Positions 56,475 through 63,321 of a stretch of DNA of 64,000 nucleotides are shown one piece after another. The stretch spans positions 41,025-105,024 of the forward strand of contig NZ_JBFMKQ010000006.1 of the NCBI RefSeq assembly GCF_040786285.1, given 5' to 3'. The notes under the pieces are model-generated. The model ran no database searches and was not told the origin of the DNA. It saw only the letters and a list, made by a program, of their open reading frames with translations. Made by a program: the position numbers and the translations under genes. The stretch comes from Aquimarina sp040786285 (GTDB lineage Bacteria > Bacteroidota > Bacteroidia > Flavobacteriales > Flavobacteriaceae). Within the stretch, counting starts at the first letter, position 1; the number at the start of each line of letters is the position of its first letter.

Positions 56475-57488
56475 TCATTTCTCTATTTGATATCGTTCAT
56501 GTGCTCTCTGCAATTTATTACCAATCCTTTTTCTAAGTTTTTCCGGTTTAAGGACTTCAATCGAATCTCCAAAGCCCAAAATCATACGCTCCAATTCAAA
56601 ATTGATCTGAACAAGAATATTAAAAATAACACCGTTCTCGTCTTCCTTTATAATTCGTTGCGAACTATGAAAAGGCTTTGTAATTACATAGGGGGCATTT
56701 TGTTTATCTACCCAAAATTGAATGCGCTGAGCCCTAGAATTGGCTACTGTTACGCCGATAATATCCTTGTAATATTTATCTCCATCAAATTTCTCATTCA
56801 AATAAGGAATAGAGGTATCAAAATCAATGTCGATAATCCTATCTAACGCTAAATTTACAATGGGTTTCCTGGTTGAAGACTTGCCAACCAAAAACCAACG
56901 ATTATTAAATTCTTTAAGAATAAATGGATGAAAAATAATTTCAGAAGCTTGTTGCGCTTTGAAAGATTGATATTTTATTTTTAAAACAATCTTCTTTAGA
57001 ATGGCTTGGTATAAAATATCCAGATGCTCTAATCCTTTTAATTTTTCGTTTTTATCTAGATGAATTACAGAGGCCTGTTGTGTTTTTTCAGTATATACTT
57101 TATCTTCTAATCGTTGAATAATGCCAACAAGTTCAGAGAATAATGAAAAGTCTTTGAATTGTTTAAGCATTTCCACAGTTTCTGATAACACATTCATGTC
57201 ATTTTCAGTTAATGGGATATCTGTAATAGAATAGTCCTTATCTGCATATCGATAATACTTCTTGTCATACACCTCAATAGGTGCATTATACCCCAATTTA
57301 TCACTACGCATCATTTGAATATCCAACTGTATAGTTCGTTTACTTACATTGATATCTCTACCCTCATATTCATATAAGGCGTCAGAACAAGCTTCTATCA
57401 GATCATCTAATGTCCAGTTACGATTGTTGTTTTGTAGACACTTATCTAAGGTTTTATAACGTATCAAGGCATTTTTATTCTGTGCCAT
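56475..57488 (-). CDS. WYL-domain transcriptional regulator
   Basis: A 337-aa regulator: an N-terminal winged-helix-like region (about 1-80, WTLDDLIEACSDALYEYEGRDINVSKRTIQLDIQ split by helices), a WYL domain (about 145-225, EIIFHPFILKEFNNRWFLVGKS) and a C-terminal WCX part. WYL domains bind nucleic-acid or nucleotide ligands and control stress and defence genes. It is divergent from the RtcB operon, so it probably regulates both. The promoter (57504-57534) overlaps a perfect inverted repeat. Confidence 0.9.
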   Translation of the reverse strand: MAQNKNALIRYKTLDKCLQNNNRNWTLDDLIEACSDALYEYEGRDINVSKRTIQLDIQMMRSDKLGYNAPIEVYDKKYYRYADKDYSITDIPLTENDMNVLSETVEMLKQFKDFSLFSELVGIIQRLEDKVYTEKTQQASVIHLDKNEKLKGLEHLDILYQAILKKIVLKIKYQSFKAQQASEIIFHPFILKEFNNRWFLVGKSSTRKPIVNLALDRIIDIDFDTSIPYLNEKFDGDKYYKDIIGVTVANSRAQRIQFWVDKQNAPYVITKPFHSSQRIIKEDENGVIFNILVQINFELERMILGFGDSIEVLKPEKLRKRIGNKLQRAHERYQIEK

Positions 57489-57503
57489 AATTAAATATTT
57501 GCG

Positions 57504-57534
57504 GAAAAATAGAGATTATTTATTTCTGCGCAAA
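57504..57534 (-). promoter_or_regulatory. Promoter of the WYL regulator gene
   Basis: On the minus strand TTTG (57531-57534), a 19-base spacer and TAttTTTC (57504-57511), one base off the -7 consensus. The transcript would start near 57497, about 10 bases before the ATG. Confidence 0.55.
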
Positions 57535-57543
57535 ATGATTGCG
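57529..57543. promoter_or_regulatory. Inverted repeat CGCAA-N5-TTGCG, candidate operator
   Basis: CGCAAAATGATTGCG is a perfect 5-base inverted repeat with a 5-base spacer. It overlaps the -33 box of the WYL gene and is about 100 bases ahead of the divergent operon. Position fits autoregulation by the WYL protein. Confidence 0.4.
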
Positions 57544-57598
57544 TACTTATATAGAACATTTGTGCCAGAATTAAAAATATAAACATTGGTTTGTAATT

Positions 57599-57626
57599 GC
57601 TCCGTTGAACGGGGAGTCGGCGGAGC
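57599..57626 (+). promoter_or_regulatory. GC-rich hairpin in the leader of the RtcB1 operon
   Basis: GCTCCG (57599-57604) can pair with CGGAGC (57621-57626). A competing stem CCGT-TGA-ACGG is at 57602-57612. It ends 15 bases before ATG 57642 and lacks a T-run, so it is not a simple terminator. GC-rich sequence stands out in this AT-rich gap. Confidence 0.45.
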
Positions 57627-57641
57627 TTCAAAAAAAGAGAA

Positions 57642-57950
57642 ATGAAATTAAAGGAGAGTTTTTCAGCAGATATTTATTTAGAACTAAATAAAGAGTTCTG
57701 GCAAGATTTGGAGACACATTGTGTTTCAGAATGTTGTGGAATTGATGCTTTTGATTTTTCGAAAGAAGAAATAGAAAAGACTATACCATTTTATAATAAA
57801 AAAGAAATCATTGATAACTTGGATTTTCTGTTAGAGGAGATTGAATTATCTGAGTATAGATATGTTTCTAGTAGTATATTCAATGAATATTCGAAGAAGA
57901 AAATGTTTGTGGAACGTATTAAAAGAATTAAAGAAAATATTTTGACATGA
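57642..57950 (+). CDS. Small CCGIDAFDF-motif protein, first gene of RtcB1 operon
   Basis: A 102-aa soluble protein. The pattern ETHCVSECCGIDAFDFS with three cysteines is followed by an alpha-helical half (ELSEYRYVSSSIF). It may belong to the uncharacterised DUF6331 group; this is from memory and not verified. It overlaps the RtcB1 gene by ATGA. No membrane segment or signal peptide. Function unknown. Confidence 0.72.
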   Translation: MKLKESFSADIYLELNKEFWQDLETHCVSECCGIDAFDFSKEEIEKTIPFYNKKEIIDNLDFLLEEIELSEYRYVSSSIFNEYSKKKMFVERIKRIKENILT

Positions 57951-59332
57951 AGATAATCACAGGTAAAACATTAATCGAGTTGGGTTTCAGATCCGGAAAA
58001 TGGTTTCCGGAAGCCATCGAGCATATCAATACAAATAAGTTAAAAGGGGATGCTATGCATGCATATTTGGAGCAATTCAAATCTCCACCAATTGTAGATT
58101 TGCATACTGAAGCGGCTTCATTTGCTATCAATATAAAAGCAGAAAATGAGTTAGAAGAAACCAATGTAAATTCGGTGGTAGAATCGATGAATACATTGAT
58201 GAAAACACCAACACTAGTTAATGGAGCAGTAATGCCGGACGCTTGTCCAACCGGACCAAATGGAACCATTCCTGTTGGAGGAGTAGCAGTTGCTAAAAAT
58301 GCTATTCATCCAGGGATGCATAGTGCCGATATCTGTTGCTCTGTGATGCTTACCGATTTTGGTAAGATGGATCCTAAAAAAGTACTAGATGCCGCGCATC
58401 AAAATACTCATTTTGGACCTGGAGGAAGAGATCGAAACACTCAATATAGATTTCCAGATGAGTTATTAAAAGATTTTGAAGGAAATTATATGCTGAATAA
58501 TGAAAAGATGATTCAGGCAGCAAGATCTCATTTAGGAACTCAAGGGGATGGGAATCACTTCTTATTCATTGGTCAATCAAGAAAGACAGGAAATACGATG
58601 ATGATTACTCACCACGGATCTAGAGGACCTGGAGCGAATTTGTATACCAAAGGGATGAAAATTGCAGAACGTTTCAGAAAAGAATTGTCACCAGAAACGC
58701 TGAAACAAAATGCTTGGATACCTTTTGATACAGAAGAAGGGCAAAATTATTGGGAAGCATTACAAATTATAAGAAAGTGGACAAAAACAAATCATGAAGT
58801 GCTTCATAATGCTACATTACAAGCTCTAAACATAGACGGATGGGATCGTTACTGGAATGAACATAACTTCGTTTTTAAAGATGAAGATCTGTTCTACCAT
58901 GCTAAAGGCGCGACGCCATTGGATGCTAAGTTCATGCCCGATATTACAGGGCCAAGATTGATTCCTCTAAACATGTCTGAACCTGTGTTAATTGTAAATG
59001 GTGAAACCACAACTACTAATCTTGGTTTTGCACCACATGGAGCAGGGCGTAATGTGAGCAGGACACAACATAGAAGGAGTAAAGAAGGTAGAACCAATGA
59101 AGAAGTATTTCAGGAAGAAACACAAGGTTTGGATATTCGTTTCTTTTCTAATGAAATTGACGTTACTGAACTACCAAGTGCCTATAAAAATGCGGAAACC
59201 GTTAGAAATCAAATGGATGAATTTGGGTTGGGTAATGTGATTGACGAAGTACTTCCATACGGATGTATCATGGCTGGTGATTGGCAAAAGAATGCGCCTT
59301 GGAGACGAAGTAAAAAGATAAGAAAGAAATGA
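57947..59332 (+). CDS. RtcB family RNA ligase, paralog 1 (divergent)
   Basis: A 461-aa RtcB-like protein. RtcB joins RNA 2',3'-cyclic phosphate or 3'-phosphate ends to 5'-OH ends with GTP and Mn. All key residues are present: D128 and C131 (SADICCS), H204 (GDGNHF), H223 (HHGSRGPG), H306 (EHNF) and the guanylylated H364 in HGAGR. The metal motif reads SADICC instead of GVDIGC, so this is a separate subfamily from the RtcB at 60672. Overlaps of 4 bases on both sides show a tight operon. Confidence 0.92.
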   Translation: MKIITGKTLIELGFRSGKWFPEAIEHINTNKLKGDAMHAYLEQFKSPPIVDLHTEAASFAINIKAENELEETNVNSVVESMNTLMKTPTLVNGAVMPDACPTGPNGTIPVGGVAVAKNAIHPGMHSADICCSVMLTDFGKMDPKKVLDAAHQNTHFGPGGRDRNTQYRFPDELLKDFEGNYMLNNEKMIQAARSHLGTQGDGNHFLFIGQSRKTGNTMMITHHGSRGPGANLYTKGMKIAERFRKELSPETLKQNAWIPFDTEEGQNYWEALQIIRKWTKTNHEVLHNATLQALNIDGWDRYWNEHNFVFKDEDLFYHAKGATPLDAKFMPDITGPRLIPLNMSEPVLIVNGETTTTNLGFAPHGAGRNVSRTQHRRSKEGRTNEEVFQEETQGLDIRFFSNEIDVTELPSAYKNAETVRNQMDEFGLGNVIDEVLPYGCIMAGDWQKNAPWRRSKKIRKK

Positions 59333-59925
59333 AAGAATTAGAACTAAATATATTCAAAGTACTTATAGGCCTAATAACTGTAAACGAATTTGAAAGTATA
59401 ATTTATCAGGAGTTTTATGTTGAAAAGATGGAATCCAATGATTTCATTACTGATGTTATTACAATTAATTATAGAGATAAAAATTGGAAGAATAAACTAG
59501 AAAATTTGATATATGATGTATGGGACGAAAGTAAGTATTTGACTTATGTAATAAGGAAATATTGCACGCAAATTATTGAAAACGAGGATCCAGAAAATGT
59601 ATTTAGTATCGTGAATGATTTAGCACAGTTAAATACTGAATATAGCTATGAATATGATACTTTGATGCAGTTTTTTCTTTTTCATAATGAACTGGATTTA
59701 ATCACTATTAGATGTAATAATCTTTCCATGAAAGAGCTGCTAATTCAAATAAAAGCCTATTCAAAATTATACATTAATGCTTATGATTCGAATGAAGGTT
59801 ATAATACATTATTGAATCTAAGATATGATAAAATTGAAGCAGTTAATCAAAAAGAAAAGTCAAATACGTCTGATTCGATCAAAAAGGTTAGTGAAAACAA
59901 AAAATGGTTTCAATTTTGGAAATAA
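59329..59925 (+). CDS. Unknown protein, last gene of RtcB1 operon
   Basis: A 198-aa acidic, soluble, mostly helical protein (KELELNIFKVLIGLITVNEF; LLIQIKAYSKLYINAYDSN) with a polar, lysine-rich end (KKWFQFWK). It starts within the RtcB1 stop (ATGA), so it is translated together with RtcB1. No family recognised; the look is of small accessory or immunity-like proteins, which is only an impression. Confidence 0.72.
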   Translation: MKELELNIFKVLIGLITVNEFESIIYQEFYVEKMESNDFITDVITINYRDKNWKNKLENLIYDVWDESKYLTYVIRKYCTQIIENEDPENVFSIVNDLAQLNTEYSYEYDTLMQFFLFHNELDLITIRCNNLSMKELLIQIKAYSKLYINAYDSNEGYNTLLNLRYDKIEAVNQKEKSNTSDSIKKVSENKKWFQFWK

Positions 59926-60090
59926 ATTTGGAGGGAATAAGATAATTATATCATATTTGCACCATAATTACGAACCAAAAAAAAGTTTTAAGCCTATGTT
60001 GCTATATTTTTTACATAAAAAGGACGCTGAAAAGCTGTTTTCAAATCAAAAATATAGGTAGTAAAACTATAATAAGATATAAAAAGCAAG

Positions 60091-60119
60091 AGCGTCCATG
60101 AAATTGGACGCTTTTTTTA
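60091..60119 (+). terminator. Terminator of the RtcB1 operon
   Basis: AGCGTCCA (60091-60098) and TGGACGCT (60105-60112) with a 6-base loop, then seven T. It ends the first operon 166 bases after its last gene. Confidence 0.88.
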
Positions 60120-60291
60120 TGATTTTTTTTGAGAAAACTACTGATATAAAATCAAATGGCATTTGAAAGATAAGTTTCAGAACTACAGTTGATTAGAAAA
60201 ATAGTCAATATCCGTTGAAAAACGGACAGGGATTATTTTGCGTTATTTTAATTTAAATCACTAATAATCAATATATTAAATCGATATTTTA

Positions 60292-60323
60292 TTTGTGTAA
60301 TTTAAAAATAGATTTCATATTTG
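60292..60323 (+). promoter_or_regulatory. Promoter of the rtcB2-prfH operon leader
   Basis: TTTG at 60292-60295, a 20-base spacer and CAtaTTTG at 60316-60323 (one base off TAnnTTTG). The start would be near 60330, giving a leader of about 340 bases that holds the small ORF and the attenuator. Confidence 0.55.
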
Positions 60324-60341
60324 CATCGCAATAAAACAAAA

Positions 60342-60365
60342 TGTCACACTGAGCTTGTCGAAGTG
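60342..60365 (+). repeat. Flavobacterial repeat TGTCACACTGAGCTTGTCGA, copy 1
   Basis: The sequence TGTCACACTGAGCTTGTCGA followed by AGTG is a widespread intergenic repeat of marine flavobacteria. A second copy follows at 60553. They flank the small ORF and attenuator. A decayed relative may be at 3050-3064. Confidence 0.65.
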
Positions 60366-60406
60366 TTGCAAACAATAATAGTATAATCTTTAAAAACCGA
60401 AGTACA

Positions 60407-60490
60407 ATGACTTTTACAAAGCTACTTACTACGACTCCAAAAGGACAAGGTCTTTTTTTGAGTAAGCTTCGGGACTTCACAGATAAATAA
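60407..60490 (+). CDS. Leader peptide of 27 residues
   Basis: ATG at 60407, stop at 60488-60490. The peptide begins MTFTKLLTTTPKGQG, has three consecutive threonines at 8-10 followed by proline, and ends in KLRDFTDK. Its codons 20-24 form segment 2 of the attenuator described at 60397-60541. It has no signal peptide. The frame is short, so its reality rests on its place between promoter and terminator and on the pairing scheme. Confidence 0.55.
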   Translation: MTFTKLLTTTPKGQGLFLSKLRDFTDK

Positions 60491-60510
60491 GTTTTCTTAT
60501 ATATTCAACC

Positions 60511-60541
60511 AAGTCCGAAGCCCAAAAGTTTCGGATTTTTT
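60511..60541 (+). terminator. Intrinsic terminator in the rtcB2 leader
   Basis: AAGTCCGAAGC (60511-60521) pairs with GTTTCGGATTT (60528-60538) around loop CCAAAA; T-run 60536-60541. It is 20 bases after the leader peptide stop and 131 bases ahead of the rtcB2 ATG, so it would block the operon unless antiterminated. Confidence 0.8.
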
Positions 60542-60552
60542 GCTTTCCACTT

Positions 60553-60587
60553 TGTCACACTGATGTGTTAGACTGAGCTTGTCGAAA
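60553..60587 (+). repeat. Flavobacterial repeat, copy 2 (interrupted)
   Basis: TGTCACACTGA, an insert TGTGTTAGA and CTGAGCTTGTCGAA. It matches copy 1 at 60342 apart from the 9-base insert and partial duplication of CTGA. It lies between the attenuator and rtcB2. Confidence 0.6.
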
Positions 60588-60671
60588 TCTCAATAAAACT
60601 TCCCGAAACAAACTATACAGTTTACGTCAGTAATGAATACTCATTATTGATTAATGTTACAACCTATAATA

Positions 60672-62063
60672 ATGGGAAAGAAACTAAGCGGAAAAGACTT
60701 AATCAAATTAGGCTTTCCAAAAAACAATAGTATTAATGTGACTTTGGGTCAGATTAATCGATATCATAAACGAGTAAAGAAAGAACAAATATTAACAGAA
60801 GCCAAAAAGGTATTACTCAACCCTGAAAACTATCAAGGTGATGGGGTTTGGGGAAAGATTGCCGAGAGTTTACTAAATCCTGTTGAAGTAAAAAGACATG
60901 CTTTAAAAACCACTCGAGCTCCATTTCAAATATATGGTGAAAATGAAATTGATGAGCAGGCTAAATATCAATTGTTTGATGCCTTAAAATTACCAGTGGC
61001 AGTTGCTGGGGCTTTGATGCCTGATGCACATACCGGATACGGTTTACCAATCGGTGGAGTGCTGGCAACAAAAAATACAGTGATTCCATATGGTGTAGGA
61101 GTGGATATAGGCTGTAGAATGTGTTTAACGATTTATCCCATAGCTATCTCTTATCTCAAAGGAAAAAAGCATCAGCTGGAGAATATACTATCCGAACATA
61201 CGAAATTTGGCATGTATGAAACTCACAAAGTAAAGCACAATCATGAGATCTTTGAACGAGATGAATTTAAAACCATTCCGTTAGTAAAAAGGTTAAAAGA
61301 CAAAGCTTATAAACAATTAGGCACTTCTGGAGGAGGTAATCACTTTGTAGAGTTTGGAGTGGTTTCGATTTCAGAAAGTACTAATGAATGGGGATTACCG
61401 ATTGGAGAATATCTGGGAGTGTTATCACATAGCGGATCCAGAGGGTTAGGCGCTAATATAGCAAAACATTATACCTATTTGGCTACCAAACAATGTCCGT
61501 TACCAAAGCATGTGCAACAATTGGCTTGGTTGGATTTGAATACGCACGATGGTCATGAATATTGGTTGGCAATGAATCTTGCTGGTGATTATGCAAAAGT
61601 ATGCCATGATGATATTCATGCTCGAATAGCAAAACTATTGGGTTCGAAACCAATTGCAAAAATCGAAAACCATCACAACTTTGCCTGGAAACAAGAAGTC
61701 AATGGAGAAGAGTGTATTGTACACAGAAAAGGAGCGACGCCTGCCGCCAAAGGAGAATTAGGAATCATACCAGGATCTATGACTGCGCCTGGTTTTATTG
61801 TGAGAGGATTAGGAAATGAAGAAAGTTTACAATCTGCATCACATGGTGCCGGTCGCTTACACTCTCGAAGAAAGTGTAAAGAGAAATTCACCAAAAGTGA
61901 AATCAAAAAGCAATTAAAAGCACATGATGTTACACTTATAGGAGGAGGAATCGATGAAGCACCTATGGCGTACAAAGATATTAATAAAGTGATGGCAAAT
62001 CAACAGGAATTGGTGGAAGTATTAGGAACATTTACACCCAAAATTGTTCGTATGGACAAGTAA
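60672..62063 (+). CDS. RtcB family RNA ligase, paralog 2 (canonical)
   Basis: A 463-aa RtcB with the canonical GVDIGC metal motif (D145, C148), H224 (GGGNHF), H253 (HSGSRGLG), H335 (HHNF) and guanylylated H391 in HGAGR. Start 60672 (MGKKLSGKDL) is preferred over an ATG six codons earlier. It is 15 bases ahead of prfH, so this is the RtcB2-PrfH arrangement known from other bacteria to repair cleaved rRNA decoding centres. No archease gene is nearby. Confidence 0.94.
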   Translation: MGKKLSGKDLIKLGFPKNNSINVTLGQINRYHKRVKKEQILTEAKKVLLNPENYQGDGVWGKIAESLLNPVEVKRHALKTTRAPFQIYGENEIDEQAKYQLFDALKLPVAVAGALMPDAHTGYGLPIGGVLATKNTVIPYGVGVDIGCRMCLTIYPIAISYLKGKKHQLENILSEHTKFGMYETHKVKHNHEIFERDEFKTIPLVKRLKDKAYKQLGTSGGGNHFVEFGVVSISESTNEWGLPIGEYLGVLSHSGSRGLGANIAKHYTYLATKQCPLPKHVQQLAWLDLNTHDGHEYWLAMNLAGDYAKVCHDDIHARIAKLLGSKPIAKIENHHNFAWKQEVNGEECIVHRKGATPAAKGELGIIPGSMTAPGFIVRGLGNEESLQSASHGAGRLHSRRKCKEKFTKSEIKKQLKAHDVTLIGGGIDEAPMAYKDINKVMANQQELVEVLGTFTPKIVRMDK

Positions 62064-62078
62064 AAAAAGAGTAACAAA

Positions 62079-62774
62079 ATGAATCAAAAAATTATACAAA
62101 TAACAGCGGGTAGAGGCCCGGCAGAATGCTGCTGGGTTGTAGCCCAGGTTCTTAAATATTTTTTAGTGGAAGCACAACAAGCTGGATTTTCATACAGTAT
62201 TATTCAAAGAATAAAAGGTTCTGAAAATGGGACTGTTCAATCTGTTACAGTTCAACTTGAAGGAAAAGAAGTAAAGACATTCTTAAGTTCTTGGATAGGA
62301 ACCTTACAATGGATTGGAACATCCACTTTTCGCAAATATCATAAGCGAAAAAATTGGTTTATAGGTATTTATGAGCTAGATCCGATACATCTAAAGCAGA
62401 TTTCAGAAAAGGATATTACTTTTCAAACGATGCGAAGTACAGGTCCTGGTGGTCAGAATGTAAATAAAGTAAATTCTGCTGTAAGAGCGGTACATCAACC
62501 GACAGGAACAAGTGTCGTAGCTATGGATAGTCGTTCTCAGCATCAAAATAAAAAGATGGCCATCGAGCGATTAAAAGAAAAAATGCTAGAAGTGCAGTTA
62601 GATAAACTTAAGCGATCATTAACTGATCAATGGGAGAATCATTTGAGTGTGCAACGAGGTAATCCAATAAGAATATTTAAAGGAACCGATTTCAAAAAAG
62701 AAAAGAAGCAAAAAACCTTTAAAAACAAGCGAAATCAATTAAAACAGGATTTACGCAACAAATTAAACGAATAA
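62079..62774 (+). CDS. prfH: Peptide chain release factor homolog PrfH
   Basis: A 231-aa release-factor homolog with the GGQ peptidyl-hydrolysis motif at 124-126 (STGPGGQNVNKV). It is shorter than RF1/RF2 and lacks their PxT/SPF codon-recognition part. In other bacteria PrfH releases peptides from ribosomes whose 16S rRNA decoding centre was cut, after which RtcB2 reseals the rRNA. It follows rtcB2 by 15 bases and the TPR gene begins 2 bases later. Confidence 0.93.
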   Translation: MNQKIIQITAGRGPAECCWVVAQVLKYFLVEAQQAGFSYSIIQRIKGSENGTVQSVTVQLEGKEVKTFLSSWIGTLQWIGTSTFRKYHKRKNWFIGIYELDPIHLKQISEKDITFQTMRSTGPGGQNVNKVNSAVRAVHQPTGTSVVAMDSRSQHQNKKMAIERLKEKMLEVQLDKLKRSLTDQWENHLSVQRGNPIRIFKGTDFKKEKKQKTFKNKRNQLKQDLRNKLNE

Positions 62775-62776
62775 AA

Positions 62777-63304
62777 ATGAGCAATTTATTAGATAAATAT
62801 TTATTTCAGGCATTAGATGCCTATCCATATAATTTGGAAGAGGCCGTAGAGTCTTTGAACTATGCGCTGTCATATGACGAAAATAATGCTATTGCCTTAG
62901 GTTTAATGGGACAGATTTATGCCGAACAACTTAAAAATTTTGAGGTGGCAAAAGAATATTTTCAACAAGCCCTGGCACAAGACATGCACGCTGTGGATGT
63001 GTATCCTAAGTACATCAATGTTTTGTTATGGAATGAGGATTATGATGAAGCAGAAAAGTTAATCGACTTTGCATTAACCCTAAAAGGAACTGATAAAGCA
63101 GAGTTATATCTCAAGAAAGCCATTCTTTTTGAGCATAAAAAGAATTATAAAAAAGCACTGAAGTGTTTGAAATTAGCAAAAGAGAATGCATATAACAATC
63201 ATTTTATTAATGATTTAAAGGAAGAAAAATCCAGGATTAAAGGTAAAATGCCAGAGAAAAAAAAATCCAGGAATAATACTTCTAAAAAATCGGAAAAGAA
63301 ATAA
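62777..63304 (+). CDS. TPR protein of the rtcB2-prfH operon
   Basis: A 175-aa protein with about four tetratricopeptide repeats (ALGLMGQIYAEQLKNFEVAKEYFQQAL split over two helices is the clearest) and a very basic tail (KSRNNTSKKSEKK) that could bind RNA. It has no signal peptide. TPR proteins mediate protein contacts; its place suggests a scaffold in the repair complex. This is inference. Confidence 0.8.
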   Translation: MSNLLDKYLFQALDAYPYNLEEAVESLNYALSYDENNAIALGLMGQIYAEQLKNFEVAKEYFQQALAQDMHAVDVYPKYINVLLWNEDYDEAEKLIDFALTLKGTDKAELYLKKAILFEHKKNYKKALKCLKLAKENAYNNHFINDLKEEKSRIKGKMPEKKKSRNNTSKKSEKK

Positions 63305-63321
63305 TGTATACAAACAAAAAA

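Larger units (their letters stand above)
60397..60541 (+). promoter_or_regulatory. Ribosome-controlled attenuator ahead of rtcB2-prfH
   Basis: Segment 1: CCGAAG 60397-60402, ahead of the leader ATG. Segment 2: GCTTCGGGACTT 60466-60477, in the leader ORF. Segment 3: AAGTCCGAAGC 60511-60521. Segment 4: GTTTCGGATTT 60528-60538. 1:2 pairs over 6 bases, 2:3 over 11 bases with one bulged G, 3:4 over 11 bases with two G-U pairs. 3:4 is a terminator. A ribosome stalled early in the ORF would free segment 2 to pair with 3 and let RNA polymerase read into rtcB2. A ribosome at the stop covers segment 2 and leaves termination; without translation 1:2 would do the same. Confidence 0.6.

Noticed and set aside
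57535..57582. 15-codon frame (MIAYLYRTF...) ahead of the RtcB1 operon as a second leader peptide
   Set aside because: The following hairpin has no T-run and no competing pairing with this frame was found, so there is no attenuator scheme to support it.
59825..60061. Plus-strand 78-codon frame overlapping the end of the 198-aa gene
   Set aside because: It is mostly a frame-shifted shadow of the 198-aa gene and runs into the AT-rich trailer before the terminator. No independent start signal.
60289..60480. Minus-strand 63-codon frame across the rtcB2 leader
   Set aside because: It lies antisense to the leader ORF, the repeat copy and the promoter, has no start context and a composition unlike a folded protein. 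The plus-strand reading explains the sequence better.
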